Source of the DNA: Lamellibrachia columna
Taxonomy: Eukaryota; Annelida; Polychaeta; Sabellida; Siboglinidae
Assembly: GCA_963662155.1 (NCBI GenBank)
Contig: OY759271.1
Location: 42,299,500-42,363,499, forward strand
Reading direction: 5' to 3'
DNA: 64,000 nt
Shown here in pieces: positions 12,101 through 22,480 of this stretch; within the stretch, counting starts at the first letter, position 1, and each line of letters opens with the position of its first letter. A program made the translations under genes and the position numbers. The notes below the pieces were generated by a model that saw only the letters and a list, made by a program, of their open reading frames with translations, was not told the DNA's origin and did not search any database.

Positions 12101-13863
12101 CAACGTGTGCATGTACGTGCACCCTGCCGGTACGTTATCTTTGTAACACAAGTTGCATTTAATATATTAGTTAATGTTTATCGTAGACACTGGCACTAAG
12201 TTGCTGTAGCAGTTGGGACCTCTCCATAGCTAAATGTTGCATGTTCACAGGCACATAAATCAGAACAGCCATGGTTTGTTCAATGGCACTCAACTGCCTG
12301 TTTATTCAGAAAACAAGTATCACTACGTGGTTAACTCTTACAGTAAACAAATGTCATTGTGCACATAAACATTTGTAGTTAACATTTCCATCCCAGAATT
12401 ATTATAAAAAATCTGCAGTGTTATAACTTCTTCTGTATGCCTATAACAAAATGTTCTACCTGATTACGAGTACTAACATTGTTATACAATAGCTTAGCAT
12501 TCAACCATGCGATGCTATGCAAACCAATGCAATGTAGAGTGCACTAGCTAACTTAGCTATGCAACTCTACAGATTTAGTCTCCCTCTGGTGCCTTTATGC
12601 CACGACAAGACCATTTCAGATTTGTTTCATTTTCAACCTGAGTAGGAGTAACCACTTCTGTAGCACCAATTTGTTTTGGAGAGCTTCATATGTTAATTCA
12701 CTGCCATTTGTCTGATTCAGTGATGGCATCGAACCAACCAGATAATCTGACCATCATTTGCTGCAGTTAATTGTAACTGTGTCAATGGCATGTTGACTTA
12801 TTTTAGCCGTGCTCTTAACTGGTCAATGTCGCATTTCCACAATCCCTTGGAAACTAACTTGATATGTGAATGGACCATACTTGATATGTGAATGGACCAT
12901 ACTTCTCACTTACAGTTCCTGACAACCACTTACCCTTCCCGTGCTAATCTCAAACCCACATCTAGTCTCCTTAACTGAAAATTCTAGATTTGGGGACCAC
13001 ACTGTCATCTACCCATGTAACATACTGCTGAAATTTCTCCTGTGATAGCATGCAGGACATTTCAGTATACTAAAAGAAACTTATCTTGAGTGCCACTTGG
13101 CGAATTTTAAGTTACTGAAATTGCAATCAGGTCGACATAATTCAAAGGTTCATATAGCGGGGGAATCTGATGTTAAAAGACATTAGTTTGGTGTAGTGAC
13201 ATATGTCAGTGTATTGAGATCACCCCTAGAAGTCTGCCAGGTATAAACATTATTGATTAACACATCAAAGTAATGATTCGGTACAGAGAACAGGGCAGAA
13301 CAAAATCTAGTAATTATGATGCTGCCATTACAGAAGCCCAACGTGTGGCAAAATATCACATTTGATAAGCGATTGCCCATTCGATTGCAGGGCCTGGGCC
13401 ATTGAGTGTCGACAACTGCAGTATGGGAAAGTTTGGTTCGATGGTTGTCTTGGCTCAGACAGAATCGCCAGATAACCAAATGTCTGTGGAAGAGCTAGGT
13501 CGGCAGCTGTGTCAGCATACTGTGGGCATGAGTCCCAAGTCTATCGGCTCACTGGAAGAGGAAGAACAGATGCATGCAGCCTCAGAACAGTCTGATGAAG
13601 CAGAACAGATTGCAGTTGCTGTAAGCAGTGGAGCGTCCACTACGTCTGGTACAGCGGCAGATGACCACTCTGAGAGTGACGCTTCAGATGAAGTGAAGGA
13701 AAAGCCAAAAGACGATGAGATGAGACTTGTGTTCCAGGACTTCCTCATGGATGAGAGTCTGACGGTGGGAGAACTCTTGCGGCAGAATTCGGCAGAAGTG
13801 ACAGACTTTGTGCGCTTCGGGTGTGGCGAAGAGCTGGAAGGGGAGGAAGACGCAGGAACTTAG
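746..13863 (+). CDS. TSFM: Elongation factor Ts, mitochondrial (six-exon gene, full span)
   Basis: The gene encodes the guanine nucleotide exchange factor that recycles EF-Tu-GDP to EF-Tu-GTP in mitochondrial translation. The coding exons are 746-779, 2051-2205, 5021-5149, 8732-8839, 11958-12129 and 13391-13863; they sum to 1071 nt, or 356 residues plus TAG. All five introns are GT-AG, with phases 1, 0, 0, 0, 1. Residues 1 to about 35 look like a mitochondrial presequence: MLAFRTFEVFS, then several Arg and His and almost no acids. The N-terminal UBA-like domain follows (LRKKTGF at residue 39, ending near EAQKEGW). The EF-Ts signature NCETDFVSRN is at about 108-117, GENLAIRRA at about 173-181, and the C-terminal DFVRFGCGEE closes the protein. 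A Ser/Asp/Glu-rich stretch at about 255-312 seems longer than the linker I recall in the vertebrate protein. The start was chosen because of an A at -3, an upstream in-frame stop, and a fitting exon 1/2 phase. No break was found, so the gene appears intact. Confidence 0.93.
784..865. other. Nested inverted repeat just inside intron 1
   Basis: TCACACTAA (784-792) is complementary to TTAGTGTGA (857-865), and inside it ACGACAATT (804-812) pairs with AATTGTCGT (832-840). In RNA this could fold into a two-stage hairpin starting 4 nt after the exon 1 donor. The rest of intron 1 up to 1506 shows nothing recognisable apart from Lys/Pro-poor, AT-rich sequence. Confidence 0.6.
1507..1630 (+). mobile_element. 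tRNA-derived SINE in TSFM intron 1
   Basis: The head has a Pol III box A, TGGCTCAGTGG (1517-1527), and box B, GGTTTGAATCC (1561-1571), 33 bases apart, inside a tRNA-like GGGCGCAGTGGCTCAGTGG start. The body (GTTGCCTCTGC, AATAAGTACC) resembles the one at 29,540-29,610. It reads in the sense of the gene. The anticodon arm is not a standard tRNA arm and the acceptor stem does not close, so it is a SINE and not a tRNA gene. Confidence 0.75.
2051..2205 (+). CDS. TSFM: TSFM coding exon 2 (presequence end, start of UBA-like domain)
   Basis: The acceptor is TGATTTCCAG at 2041-2050 and the donor GTTTGT at 2206. The exon encodes RATQVLRHGFHTSTIRT and then LRKKTGFPFIKCKNALEKF, the conserved EF-Ts N-terminal helix-turn-helix that contacts EF-Tu. 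Confidence 0.93.
2664..2755. mobile_element. Partial hAT-type MITE end
   Basis: CAGGGTTGG starts a G/C-run segment (TTTTTCCCGTCCCGGTTTTT then GGGAAAAA blocks) typical of short hAT-like elements whose termini read CAGGGTTG. A similar terminus bounds the element at 17,283. The matching right end CAACCCTG is not found nearby, so only one end remains. Confidence 0.4.
3095..3165 (+). repeat. Possible degenerate SINE head
   Basis: GGGTTAGCACC followed 15-20 bases later by a box-B-like GGGTTCAATTTCC is compatible with a decayed tRNA-derived head. No body was recognised. It ends where the 37-bp minisatellite starts. Confidence 0.25.
3176..4140. repeat. 37-bp minisatellite, about 26 copies, TSFM intron 2
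   Basis: The unit reads approximately ACAATACTGGTGCTGCCTG followed by TCTGACTTGAGTCACCAG. Variants alternate GAGTCA and GACTCA, CAATACTGG and CAGTACTGG, GCCTGTC and GCATGTC. Every unit therefore keeps TGAGTCA or TGACTCA, and an inverted pair CAGACA/TGTCTG that can form a hairpin. Copies differ by only a few bases, which implies recent expansion. Confidence 0.97.
4892..4928. other. Short inverted repeat
   Basis: TGTTACATACCAAA is followed after a few bases by TTTGGTATGTATGTAACA, its complement with a 4-base ATAC duplication. It would form a stem of about 14 bp. No function is assigned. Confidence 0.5.
5021..5149 (+). CDS. TSFM: TSFM coding exon 3
   Basis: The acceptor is CTGCTTGCAG ending at 5020 and the donor GTGAGT at 5150. 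It encodes 43 residues including EWLKEEAQKEGWAKATKLQ and GLVGVLMQ, the end of the UBA-like domain and the first strand of the core. Confidence 0.95.
5350..8604. repeat. 70-bp minisatellite, about 47 copies, filling TSFM intron 3
   Basis: The unit contains TCTGATCTATCCATTCTTCT, TGTTATTTGTTTTGTGATGA and CACACTGTTTATCAGGTTCT, then TCCCAGTAGC. Units of 67 bp lack a CTT. Recurrent variants (CCGTTC, TAGCC, GTGGTGACAC, CACGTTC) occur in ordered blocks, for example around 6600-7140 and 7920-8600, so blocks of several units were copied together. The array takes up about 90% of the 3.6-kb intron 5150-8731. The flanks 5150-5349 and 8605-8731 are ordinary AT-rich intron sequence. Confidence 0.98.
8732..8839 (+). 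CDS. TSFM: TSFM coding exon 4 (EF-Ts signature)
   Basis: The acceptor is TTCCTGTAG ending at 8731 and the donor GTAAGT at 8840. It encodes 36 residues starting VNCETDFVSRNVKFHQLV, the diagnostic EF-Ts family signature. Confidence 0.96.
9051..9127. repeat. (TA)n microsatellite in TSFM intron 4
   Basis: An essentially pure TA run is followed by AT-rich sequence to about 9260. Confidence 0.95.
9345..11415 (-). pseudogene. 5'-truncated non-LTR retrotransposon, antisense in TSFM intron 4
   Basis: On the minus strand the reading frames give, in order, a linker (KRWEEEAK, YGPSSNGHTPLRSQDG), the RT fingers (NNKACGLDGIRAEILK, at about 10,985-11,035), motif A (FIDLTKAFDSINCEALW), motif B (GVKQGCVIEPFS), and the catalytic YADD at 10,331-10,342. 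A C-terminal tail follows (LYGSEAWVSYRCHLKTLE, QLHWTGHSVRML). Numerous frameshifts and stops break it, and no APE endonuclease domain is present, so it is dead and 5'-truncated near 11,415. This type of tail is common in metazoan LINE polyproteins; I do not assign a clade. The longest open stretch is the tail, 9408-9995. Bases 11,416-11,957 hold AT-rich intron only. Confidence 0.9.
11958..12129 (+). CDS. TSFM: TSFM coding exon 5 (core domain)
   Basis: The acceptor is TATTAACAG ending at 11957 and the donor GTACGT at 12130. It encodes ADLVALEVGNIGENLAIRRA and ends with YVHPAG split across the intron in phase 1. Confidence 0.95.
12130..13390. other. TSFM intron 5, no internal gene
   Basis: The only structure I see is a 22-bp tandem duplication, CTTGATATGTGAATGGACCA, at about 12,859-12,905. 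No mobile element was recognised. Confidence 0.7.
13391..13863 (+). CDS. TSFM: TSFM terminal coding exon 6
   Basis: The acceptor is TCGATTGCAG ending at 13390. The exon encodes the C-terminal core (GKFGSMVVL, ELGRQLCQHTVGMSPKSIGS), an acidic and serine-rich low-complexity linker of roughly 55 residues, then SLTVGELL and DFVRFGCGEE before TAG. Confidence 0.96.
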
Positions 13864-14083
13864 TGCATCATCAGTGTACATCTCTTTAGAGGTTCAGTTT
13901 AATCGGGTCTTTTTCATATTCAGTCATGCAGCAACAAAAACACATGGCGTATAAATTCTGAATATATGTCAGTAGTGTAACTTATTCAAGAATGTCACAA
14001 ACACTACAAGCACGCACGCACCATGCACATTCTTACTTAATACCATTCGTCAAGTTAATTCCTGATGATATCAAATGAATCAA

Positions 14084-14089
14084 ATTAAA
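14084..14089 (+). terminator. Candidate TSFM polyadenylation signal
   Basis: ATTAAA, the common variant signal, lies about 220 bases after the stop codon. No AATAAA occurs between the stop and this point. The next AATAAA-like hit is in the MITE at about 14,430. Confidence 0.3.
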
Positions 14090-14342
14090 ACTATCTCATA
14101 AAACGTGACAGAGAAATACTTTTGTGTTCTCTCCTGAAGAACTTGGTTGATTTCTGTGCTCACTCAATAACTGAGACAGCTCATGTTGGTGTCCAACTGT
14201 TCTTGTCATATCTTTGTTGTTGTTTGTTTCATTGTCATAGGTTTAAAATGATTTAGATCTGTCATTTCAAAAGCACCAACACGTGTGCTTGGGAGCAAAG
14301 CAGGATGTTGAACAGCAGTCATAATTAAAACATGGATATATC

Positions 14343-14496
14343 CAGGGGCGTATCTAGGATCTTGCAAAGGGGGCCAAGCTTAGTCACCCATTAGTTCACC
14401 ATGTAGCGGCGCAGTGGAAAAACTATGACAAAAATAAAAAATTAAAGCCAAACGGGAGGGGGGCCATGGCCCAATGACCCCCCAAATACACCATTG
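14343..14496. mobile_element. Short MITE with imperfect terminal inverted repeats
   Basis: CAGGGGCGTATCTAGG at the left pairs with CCCAAATACACCATTG at the right (11 of 16 positions). A G-run/C-run interior lies between (GGGGGCC, GGGAGGGGGGCC, CCCCCC). This terminal style is shared by many short DNA elements of invertebrate genomes. Flanks are ATATA-rich on both sides, but no exact target duplication can be fixed. Confidence 0.6.
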
Positions 14497-14631
14497 AATA
14501 TATAGTAAGGATATTGATGTATAAAATAACACCTTGACTTTGTATATAATTGTAACTGTGACACGCAATCTTTTTGTTGTTTCTTAAAGGCATCACACTG
14601 CACATGTGACTAATGTGAATTGCCTGGGTTA

Positions 14632-15185
14632 GATAAAGAGATTAGGGGAAGGCAGTGTTAGTTGAGCTATTTTTTTTCTTTTTTATATCAATTATATTCA
14701 TAAGTGAGAATTGGTTTACTCACATAAACTATGATTATTAGTAGATAATTTTATACCAAGATAATATTATATATATAAATATATATATAATTTATGCTTA
14801 GATTATATGTAACTGATTCAAATATGGTTGGTAAGCTGGCTCAACTAACACTTGGTTGGGTAAATTCTTTATTTGTGTAATTTACGTAGGCATTGTACTA
14901 AAATTTCATAACTCAACCAACACATCTACCCATTGGGTAAAACACGTCTCTGACAAGTCTACACGCTTAATTAATAAGTCAACACAATTAATATACATGC
15001 TTGTAGACTGATAGACCAATCGCAACCAGTGTAACTAACATCTAATATGTTGTATGATGTCCCAATTTGCTCGGAAAAATTAATTCCTTGATGTATTTTG
15101 GGGTAAAGAACACTCGTCTTCATTCTTTAACTGCTGCTCAACTAACCCTCCCTTGTGAATTGGGTGGCTCAACTAGCCCCGTTTC
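14632..15185. repeat. Region with repeated GCTCAACTAAC motif, possible DNA element
   Basis: TGTTAGTTGAGC at about 14,656 is inverted relative to GCTCAACTAAC at about 14,841 and 15,134 and GCTCAACTAGCCC at about 15,170. A further CTCAACCAAC lies at about 14,912. The outer pair could be decayed terminal inverted repeats. No gene is present. Confidence 0.3.
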
Positions 15186-15930
15186 TACAATTAAGCTTTT
15201 AAAATTAACTTCTCATTAATGAGTGAAGTGATATAAATAATCTTCTTCCCTGTGCATACACCATTTGTAAATGCACAGAAAAAGTCTGGTCACGTGCATT
15301 GAAAGTTTACACACCAGCAGACATTAATCACAATCGCCAAGTTTCAAAAAACATTAAAAAAACTGGTCTACATGCCCTGTGGGTGTGGGTCGGTGTATTT
15401 TTTTTAACAAGATTGTCACCCAAAGCAACAGACAAATGGACAAGGAAGCCATTAACTTATAAAAAAATGCAACGTTTCATATGTATGTAGCCTGCCCTCA
15501 TCAGATATCTGTCCATAGTTTTTGCATATTCACGCTTCTAGCATTTATGGAATTATGATTATGTAATCGTTGCCGTTGCGTTGGATAATCTAGTAAATTT
15601 GTCATCAGTGAGAGTGAAAACAAGTAAACCTACTTTCTCATATTCAAATTACGCTGTTCCAATGCAACTCTGACCGTGTAGTCGCGACCCGAATTTCATT
15701 TACTACTAAGTAAAAACAACTAAGCCAATTCTGAGGGAAGTTGAAGAGGATGTTCGTGTAAGTTTATGTAAGTAAATACCTTATATAACACAAGCATAAG
15801 TCAAAGGTCGGAGGTCATCGTGTGAAAGGAAAGCTGCTGTCACGTTTTCTTGTTAACGACAAAGTCAATTATTGCCTAATGAATGATCAGTAAATTTACC
15901 AATAATGGACTTCTTTATTTTCGTTGTGAT
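15186..15930. other. Intergenic stretch, nothing recognised
   Basis: AT-rich sequence with no supported gene or repeat. The only motif noted is AGGTCG-G-AGGTCA at 15,805-15,817, which resembles a nuclear-receptor direct repeat spaced by one base. Confidence 0.6.
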
Positions 15931-15936
15931 ATTATT

Positions 15937-16124
15937 TATATAAAGGTATACTACTCGGTAGATTAAGCCAGCACAATTGTTTTATTTGTAACCAGGAAAA
16001 CGTTCCTAGAAATGGCGTGCGCGGAAGGCACCGTTTGGAATTGTGGGTAGTGCGTTTTGGTTGTATTTCCTGTTCTTCGCGGTCGATGGAAAGGCAAGCT
16101 AGCTGGGCGAAATACGCATTTTAG
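15937..16124 (+). promoter_or_regulatory. Candidate promoter and untranslated first exon
   Basis: TATATAAA at 15,937-15,944 is followed within 60-190 bases by a locally CpG-rich segment (GCGTGCGCGGAAGG, TTCGCGGTCG) ending in TTTTAG with a donor-like GTAAGC at 16,125. The one good ATG here (16,013-16,015) closes after 12 codons, so an exon would be untranslated. It is the only such site upstream of the coding exon at 57,539, but linking the two over 41 kb is speculation. Confidence 0.25.
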
Positions 16125-17274
16125 GTAAGCTGCTCTTACATTTCTGTTTTGTCTAGTCAGTTTTGCAATGTACTGATGTTTGTGATCGGTATCTCATTTT
16201 CGCGATGGTAGCGAATTGCCAGTCATAGATAGACCAGGGATAATCCATTTAAAACGAGGCGACGGAGTAATCACTCCGTCTTCGAGTCCGAATCGAGCCA
16301 AGCCTAAAGCCATAGCAAGGACGTTGCGTGGTTTCAAAACAAATACTCCGGTCGCACCAGCTGTCGGCGCGGGTGGGTGAAATGACAGCCCGTGGGATGT
16401 GGGGAGGAGGTGTTTGTGTTGGATTGGTCGATGGTTTTTATCAACGACATGTTACGGCACGTTACAAATTGTTTTTACGAGGCCCGAGAACACGGTCACG
16501 GACAAAGTCAACGTAGTCGTAGACGTAGACTTGCTGTTATCCGATAGGGATTAATCATTAGATAGAACCCCCAGATTTGGAATTATTGGGGGTGCGGCTG
16601 TGAGTTTAGGGACCTGCGGGCACATGGACCCCCGCAAAATCCGAACCGTGATGCTGATAGTCTCCTGGGCTGAGAACAAAACATTTGTACATACGATTTG
16701 ACAGAGATTTCTTAAATTATATTCACAAAATTTGCTGTATCACCTGTGACATGTATGCTAATAAATTTGTAGATGTTATGTAATTATCTTGACTCTTGAG
16801 GCCAATTACCTCTCTTTGAATCTCTGGTACATCAACTTAGCATTGTTATGTTTCAATCTACTATGTCGTGTTGTAAGGTGACATTGATTAGAAAAGATAA
16901 TATCTGACAAGAAGTTACAGTTGTACCTCCTAAGGCTATGTGATGATCCAGTACAGTGCTAATGTGTAGGACATGAGAATATACTAGTTATTGTGTTTAC
17001 CTGCCCATGTGCTGCACAGCTGGAGTAAACTGAAATACACTCTCAAAAAGTTTGTCACTACCAGCAGATGTTCTGTGTCTTAAAAAAGTTGATTTATAGG
17101 AAACAACTGTCTTAGCATTCCTTTTTATTTTTTTCGTGTTTATTTATCGTGCTCTGATACTGTTTTTAAAAGGTTATTTTAGTATATTTGTTCAGTTATT
17201 TTTTCAGTATAGTAATAATTTGTCAATATCACATATTAATGCCAGTTACATTCACTGGTCACATTAATATCTAA
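16125..17274. other. Intergenic, no gene seen
   Basis: Bases to about 16,640 are still relatively CpG-rich (GGCGCGGGTGGG, CCCCCGCAAAATCCG) and may extend a CpG-rich promoter zone. The remainder is AT-rich with no recognised feature. Confidence 0.5.
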
Positions 17275-17282
17275 TATGTATA

Positions 17283-17635
17283 CAGGGTTGAAAAAAATCA
17301 TGATTTTTTTAATAATAAAAAATCAGATTTAAAAAAAAATTACATTTTTTTATTTATTTGATTAAAAAAAAATCTGGTATACACAATGTCATAAAATATT
17401 TTACTATCAGATTATCTGGTGTCAATACAGCTACACAAGTGTGCGCACTTTGTGCTTTTGTATTAAAAACACACAAAACTTTGTTGATCTCGATGCTTGT
17501 AAACAATTATTTGTGTTAAATTCATATAAATCAACGATTAAAAAAACGGAAGTAAAAAAAATCATAAATCAATGATTTTTTTGGAGCGATTTAAATCAAT
17601 GATTTAAATCAAATGATTTAAATCAAACAACCCTG
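17283..17635. mobile_element. hAT-type MITE with 8-bp target duplication
   Basis: The termini are CAGGGTTG and CAACCCTG. They are flanked by TATGTATA (17,275-17,282) and TATGTGTA (17,636-17,643), 7 of 8 identical, as expected for the 8-bp duplications of hAT transposition. The interior is rich in AAATCATGATTT and ATTTAAATCA palindromes. No transposase is present. Confidence 0.85.
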
Positions 17636-17643
17636 TATGTGTA

Positions 17644-18654
17644 CCTAATTATGTCAATGTTTTTAAGTTAACTATATTCTGTATTCACGGTTATACAATT
17701 GAGCAGTTAAGTCAGTTACATTACATTGTTGTATTCCATGTATGTAATAATTAACAAAATGGTGTAGTATTAAAGTAGTTGCATTTGTAATTAACGTTAA
17801 CCTTGTGGTTGTTTTCTGATACACGGGAAGTGTACAGGTATTTCTGAAAGGAATGTTTAATCCCCATTTTTTTCCATTATTTGCCAAACCTGTATGTCCA
17901 CGTTGCCATGACAATTTCCTTTTCATGGAAGGAAGTGATGTGGCATCACTGGCATGCAGTGACATTAATATGTACCTCAGTAATGACTCCTGAGTACCTG
18001 GTATGTGTATTTGTTTATTGGTAGTATTCAATTCAGTAATCATATATATTAATGTGAAGAGCTCATCTTCAATACAGGCAAATAATTCTTCAATAATTAC
18101 AATACATTTGCTTTAGTGCTTAACATATTTTCTAAACGGTACACAGGTGTGGACAATATTGTTAGAAGACATGCAAAGTTCTGATAATTAATTATGCTTG
18201 GAAATTGCCATGAGCACCTGTTGATAACTTTTACATTGCATACAAATTTTGAGATTGCCTAAACCCTTTTGCTTTGATGTGCCACTGCACTCAGGGTTCC
18301 AAAGATTTGGATGTTACAGCAGTTTTCGTATTATTTGTATTATATAACACACGAAATATGTCTTCACTTTATAAGGAGGGTCACATTTTTTTACACTAAT
18401 GATAACCTGCAGACTGTGCTGACATTGAATAGCCAGTGATCGGAGCAGTGTTTCAGTTTGTACTACTTTCTAGGCCAGTTACCATCCTACCTTCCAGTCT
18501 GTATCCTGGTGTTTACTAAGTGCTGCAGGAGTAGAAGCCCATAAAACAAGCTAAGACTAGAAAGGTCAAGGAAGAAGTAGACCTGGAGTAAGATGCTGTA
18601 TATTTACTGCAGCTTCACTAAACCTGAATTTGTTGACATCCCGACATAGCTGAC
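17644..18654. other. Intergenic, nothing recognised
   Basis: AT-rich sequence with no repeat array, splice-bounded coding segment or element termini that I can support. Confidence 0.6.
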
Positions 18655-19075
18655 CTATGTCTACCCACCAACTACATTGATTTATACCCATTCTTGACAT
18701 GTCCTCTTGGATGGAGCAGGACATTGTCTACCCACCAACCACAGTGATTTATACCCATTCTAGACATGTCCTCTTGGGTGGAGCAGGATATTGCCTACCC
18801 ACCAACCGCAGTGATTTATACCCATTCTAGACATGTCCTCTTGGATGGAGCAGGACATTGTCTATCCACCAACCACAGTGGTTTATACCCATTCTAGACA
18901 TGTCCTCTTTGGTGGAGCAGGATATTGTCTATCCACCAGCCGCAGTGATTTATACCCATTCTAGACATGTCCTCTGTATATATGACTCCTCTTTGGTAGA
19001 GCAGGATATTGTCTACCCACCAGCCGCAGTGATTTATACCCATTCTAGACATGTCCTCTTGGGTGGAGCAGGAAA
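18655..19075. repeat. 67-bp minisatellite, about 6 copies
   Basis: The unit contains CTACCCACCAACCACAGTGA, TTTATACCCATTCTAGACAT and GTCCTCTTGGGTGGAGCAGG. One copy carries an insertion near 18,975 that includes TGTATATATGACTCC, lengthening its spacing to 80 bp. Confidence 0.92.
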
Positions 19076-22000
19076 TTATTTTTGTATCTATTGACAGACT
19101 GTTTTGTAGCCAATAAAAGGATGTTAATGGAAAAAACACATGTACACGTCAAACTGCCTTTTAAATCAGCCCAACTTGGTGGGCTCGTTAGACGCTGTTA
19201 CGCACGCACGTACACACAGAATGGAAATTAGCATATTTCTTGGTACATCATTTACCTTGCCTTGTATTCGTACATAATCAGCTGATACATTTTCTGTTGC
19301 ATCATATTTGAAACAATGCGAATTGTCCAGAAAGACTACCTTTACACCTGAACAAAATATGTTTATGTAGTTATGCAATCATTTATATAAGCCATTTAAA
19401 CTATTATATAACTTTTAATTATGCAAACCCAATTACAGCAGCAAGATGTAAAATCTCATAATCATAACTAAGCCTAGCAGAAATGTTTGCACATTTAATA
19501 AAAAACTAACTGGAAATTTAACCAGTTTTTCAAACTCACCAGATAATCATTTACTGAGGCCTGTGAGTGTTGACCAGCTTGTAAATTGAAGTAAATGGTT
19601 CAGATGTATGTGCTCATATGATAGTTGAGTGGTCAGTTAACTGGTGAGTATTGGAGTGTTTGTTGAGCAGAGTCGTGAAATGAGTAACTGGACAAGAGTT
19701 GCTTCCTCTTTAGCTAAGGTCAGCACTTGAGTATGTGGAACAAAAACAAGACAATCATTATATAAGTGTATCTTTACATAATTATGGCATTTTATTTGCA
19801 CGTGATACGAATGTGCATTTACATTTGCTCATGTACTTATGTCCGTCATTGTTTTTAAAGCGAAACAGAAGTCTTGGTTTTTGGCCTATGCACCTACAAG
19901 AGCTACTAAAACATAGCCATTTATAACTACAATTAAGAATGTCATTCCAGTGGAAAACCTTGTTGAACACGCATCTTAATTTCACGGGCCACACCATACT
20001 GTTAGATAACACTATGTCACGAGTGCGGTATTCTGGCAATATTTTCACTCGCCAAATAAAAATATATTTGTATACACCAGTTCGAAATTACATGTTTGTT
20101 TGAGATTTTGCATTGGGTCTGTAGGTGCTGGTCTCCCTTAATACGTCACTTTAGTCTGGGTCACCCTGATTTTATAGAACTGCGCATGCACTTATCAGTT
20201 GCGCTGGTTAACATGTCAACCCTCAGTCATTGAGAGAAATGACCAGATTCTCCAACTTTTAGAACACATTCTGCACACTCTTAGGTGCATAGCCCCCAAA
20301 ACCATGACTTTCATTTCCCTTTAAACTTATAATGTTAAGTGTTGCTGATAGGGAATGACATGCAACTAATTGGCAAATGGCTTCTTAATTTAGATATAGA
20401 CCAGTATGCGGGCGAAGTTTGACAGTTGTCTCCAGGTCAACTTGTTCGGCTTTGACCCTCTGACCTTTGTCAAAGGTCATTGAGCGGGCAGAAGTTAATG
20501 AAGTTTGCTCTGTAAATACATATAAGCACTTATTAAAACACCCATTTGGTGATGGTTCAAGTGCTGTAGTTAGCAGGTTTTAGGACCAAGTAGAGACCAG
20601 GTTTGTGCACATATTAGTTTTGTAAACAAATACAAAAGGTATTGTAATCGTAAGAATTCCTATATATAGATTTTGTTCATCTTGGCTCATGTTTATTATT
20701 TATGTCTGTCATGTGCATTACATTTAAAGTTAACATATCTTCTACAATAAAGAAGAAAAACATGTGACATACTCACCCATAAGACATACCCACAAAGTCA
20801 TTTTGGATACAAAAAAATATACTTTAGGTATGTGTGTGCATGCGGGTATATTGACATTACCAAATATTAAAAAGTATGAAACTGAATGGCATGTGCGTCA
20901 CTGAGCAGTTACTCATTAAATGAAACCACAACCACAGTGTGGCGCCACATGTTAGTGATGGATGTTATGTTATAAACATGCAATCTTATGGTTGTCATTA
21001 ATTAATTAATTCAGAATAATGAATTTGATGAAACTGTTAGTGATAAAATAATGTGGTTAAATACAATTTTTACTAATATGCAGTACATCTGTTTTCATAT
21101 ACATTGTAACTTGTAAGACTGTAAATTATCAGTTGTGATACATCAATATGTTGATTAATCATCACATAACATAGCACATGCTTAATTAGGCAGTTGGGTT
21201 TTCTGTCACAATTTATGTTTCTTATTCAAACCCAACTACCTTCCTCACATTATAAAAGATAGTATAAAGGAACTTGGTTCACAATGTTTGTTTTATACCA
21301 TTTGTAACAACATTTGTTGTTTTGTTGATAAGTTTCGTTGGTGACCTTAGAATGCATTGACATACTTTACAACTAGGCAGCCCGTAGTAATGTGATTACT
21401 GAGGCAGAAATTGTTGCATGCATGCAGTCAATCAATGAGTGAACCAGTCTTGTTCACTATAGGAAGAATATTAGGAATTCATAGCAACTAATTTCATCAA
21501 AACCAGCCAGTTACAAGATTGGTTCCAAGAACAGGAGAGGTAACTGTGTTGAAACTGAGCAAAGAGTGCATCAGTAAGAGGAATGCTTTCTTTAGGTTAC
21601 TCTTGTGGTGTCTTGTGGTGTCTAGACTCTAGAAACTTACTCTTATTACAACTTTTTGTGGTGCCTAGTAGCACCTGCTTTAAAGTTTCCTAAAAAATAA
21701 TACCCAGTAGAATCGTACACTTATGGATTAGTTCAATATAATATATGTATAGGGTCATTGCATGATACAGTAAATGTTTCATTTATCCGTTCTTTTTCAG
21801 TAACCCGCATGCTTTTATGTGACGACGATCTCAATACCCTGTAAATTGCATTGTTAATCTTTTTTTCCAATTTTCTATTTCCACACACTGTTTTAAGGAA
21901 CCAACTGGCCGGATAACAGTAATATGATAATTATAAAAAAATCTTAAAGTACTCAGATTTTGTGACACAAACATATTGTAAAATAAAAACGTGTCAGAAG

Positions 22001-22375
22001 TAAGTACACTGTATACTGAACACAATTGTTCTAAACATATTGGGTGTAACTAACATTCTGTCACATGGAGTTTGCTTGCTTTGACTCTAGTTAGTGCAGG
22101 CGGAGATACATGTAATGCCAAGGGTCATCTGTGCGAAGTCGCACGGTCATCTCCCTCTGTCTGGTCACTGAATCGGCCACACAGAATCCTAGATGTTGTG
22201 GCAGTGTGTTACATGTATTCAGTGATCAATAAAGTGTCACCTTCACCCCCAGTCAATCATGTCATTGATGCTCCTGTTCAATCTCTCGGTCTCAATCCAA
22301 CACCAACGCGACTACCCTGCTACCTTGCTGCAATTACTGTGTGAAGACTATTCGTTCACATATCTACACATGTTT
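19076..22375. other. 3.3 kb without a recognised gene
   Basis: No exon, element terminus or tandem array could be supported. The one compact motif is the 19-bp palindrome at 20,461-20,479. AATAAA at about 22,230 is isolated. Confidence 0.6.
20461..20479. promoter_or_regulatory. Perfect 19-bp palindrome with nuclear-receptor half sites
   Basis: TGACCTTTGTCAAAGGTCA is a perfect palindrome around a central T and consists of two everted AGGTCA half sites with CAAAGGTCA extensions. A further TGACC copy stands 14 bases upstream. Binding is an inference from motif resemblance only. Confidence 0.4.
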
Positions 22376-22480
22376 ATAGCTTGCTAAGCCTGGTACTCAT
22401 TTATACAGCTGAGTGAACTGAGGAAAGGTGGAGTTGAGGGGCCAACATTCTAATCACTGTCCTGCACTCCATGACATGTC
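22376..22480 (-). mobile_element. tRNA-derived SINE copy
   Basis: On the minus strand a decayed head, AGTGATTAGAATGTTGGCCC, is followed by the body CAGTTCACTCAGCTG and TATAAATGAGTA. That body is identical over 23 bases or more with 29,577-29,600, which defines a family in this window. Confidence 0.65.

Noticed and set aside
16013..16051. Coding start MACAEGTVWNCG
   Set aside because: The frame stops after 12 codons and no splice site rescues it before the stop.
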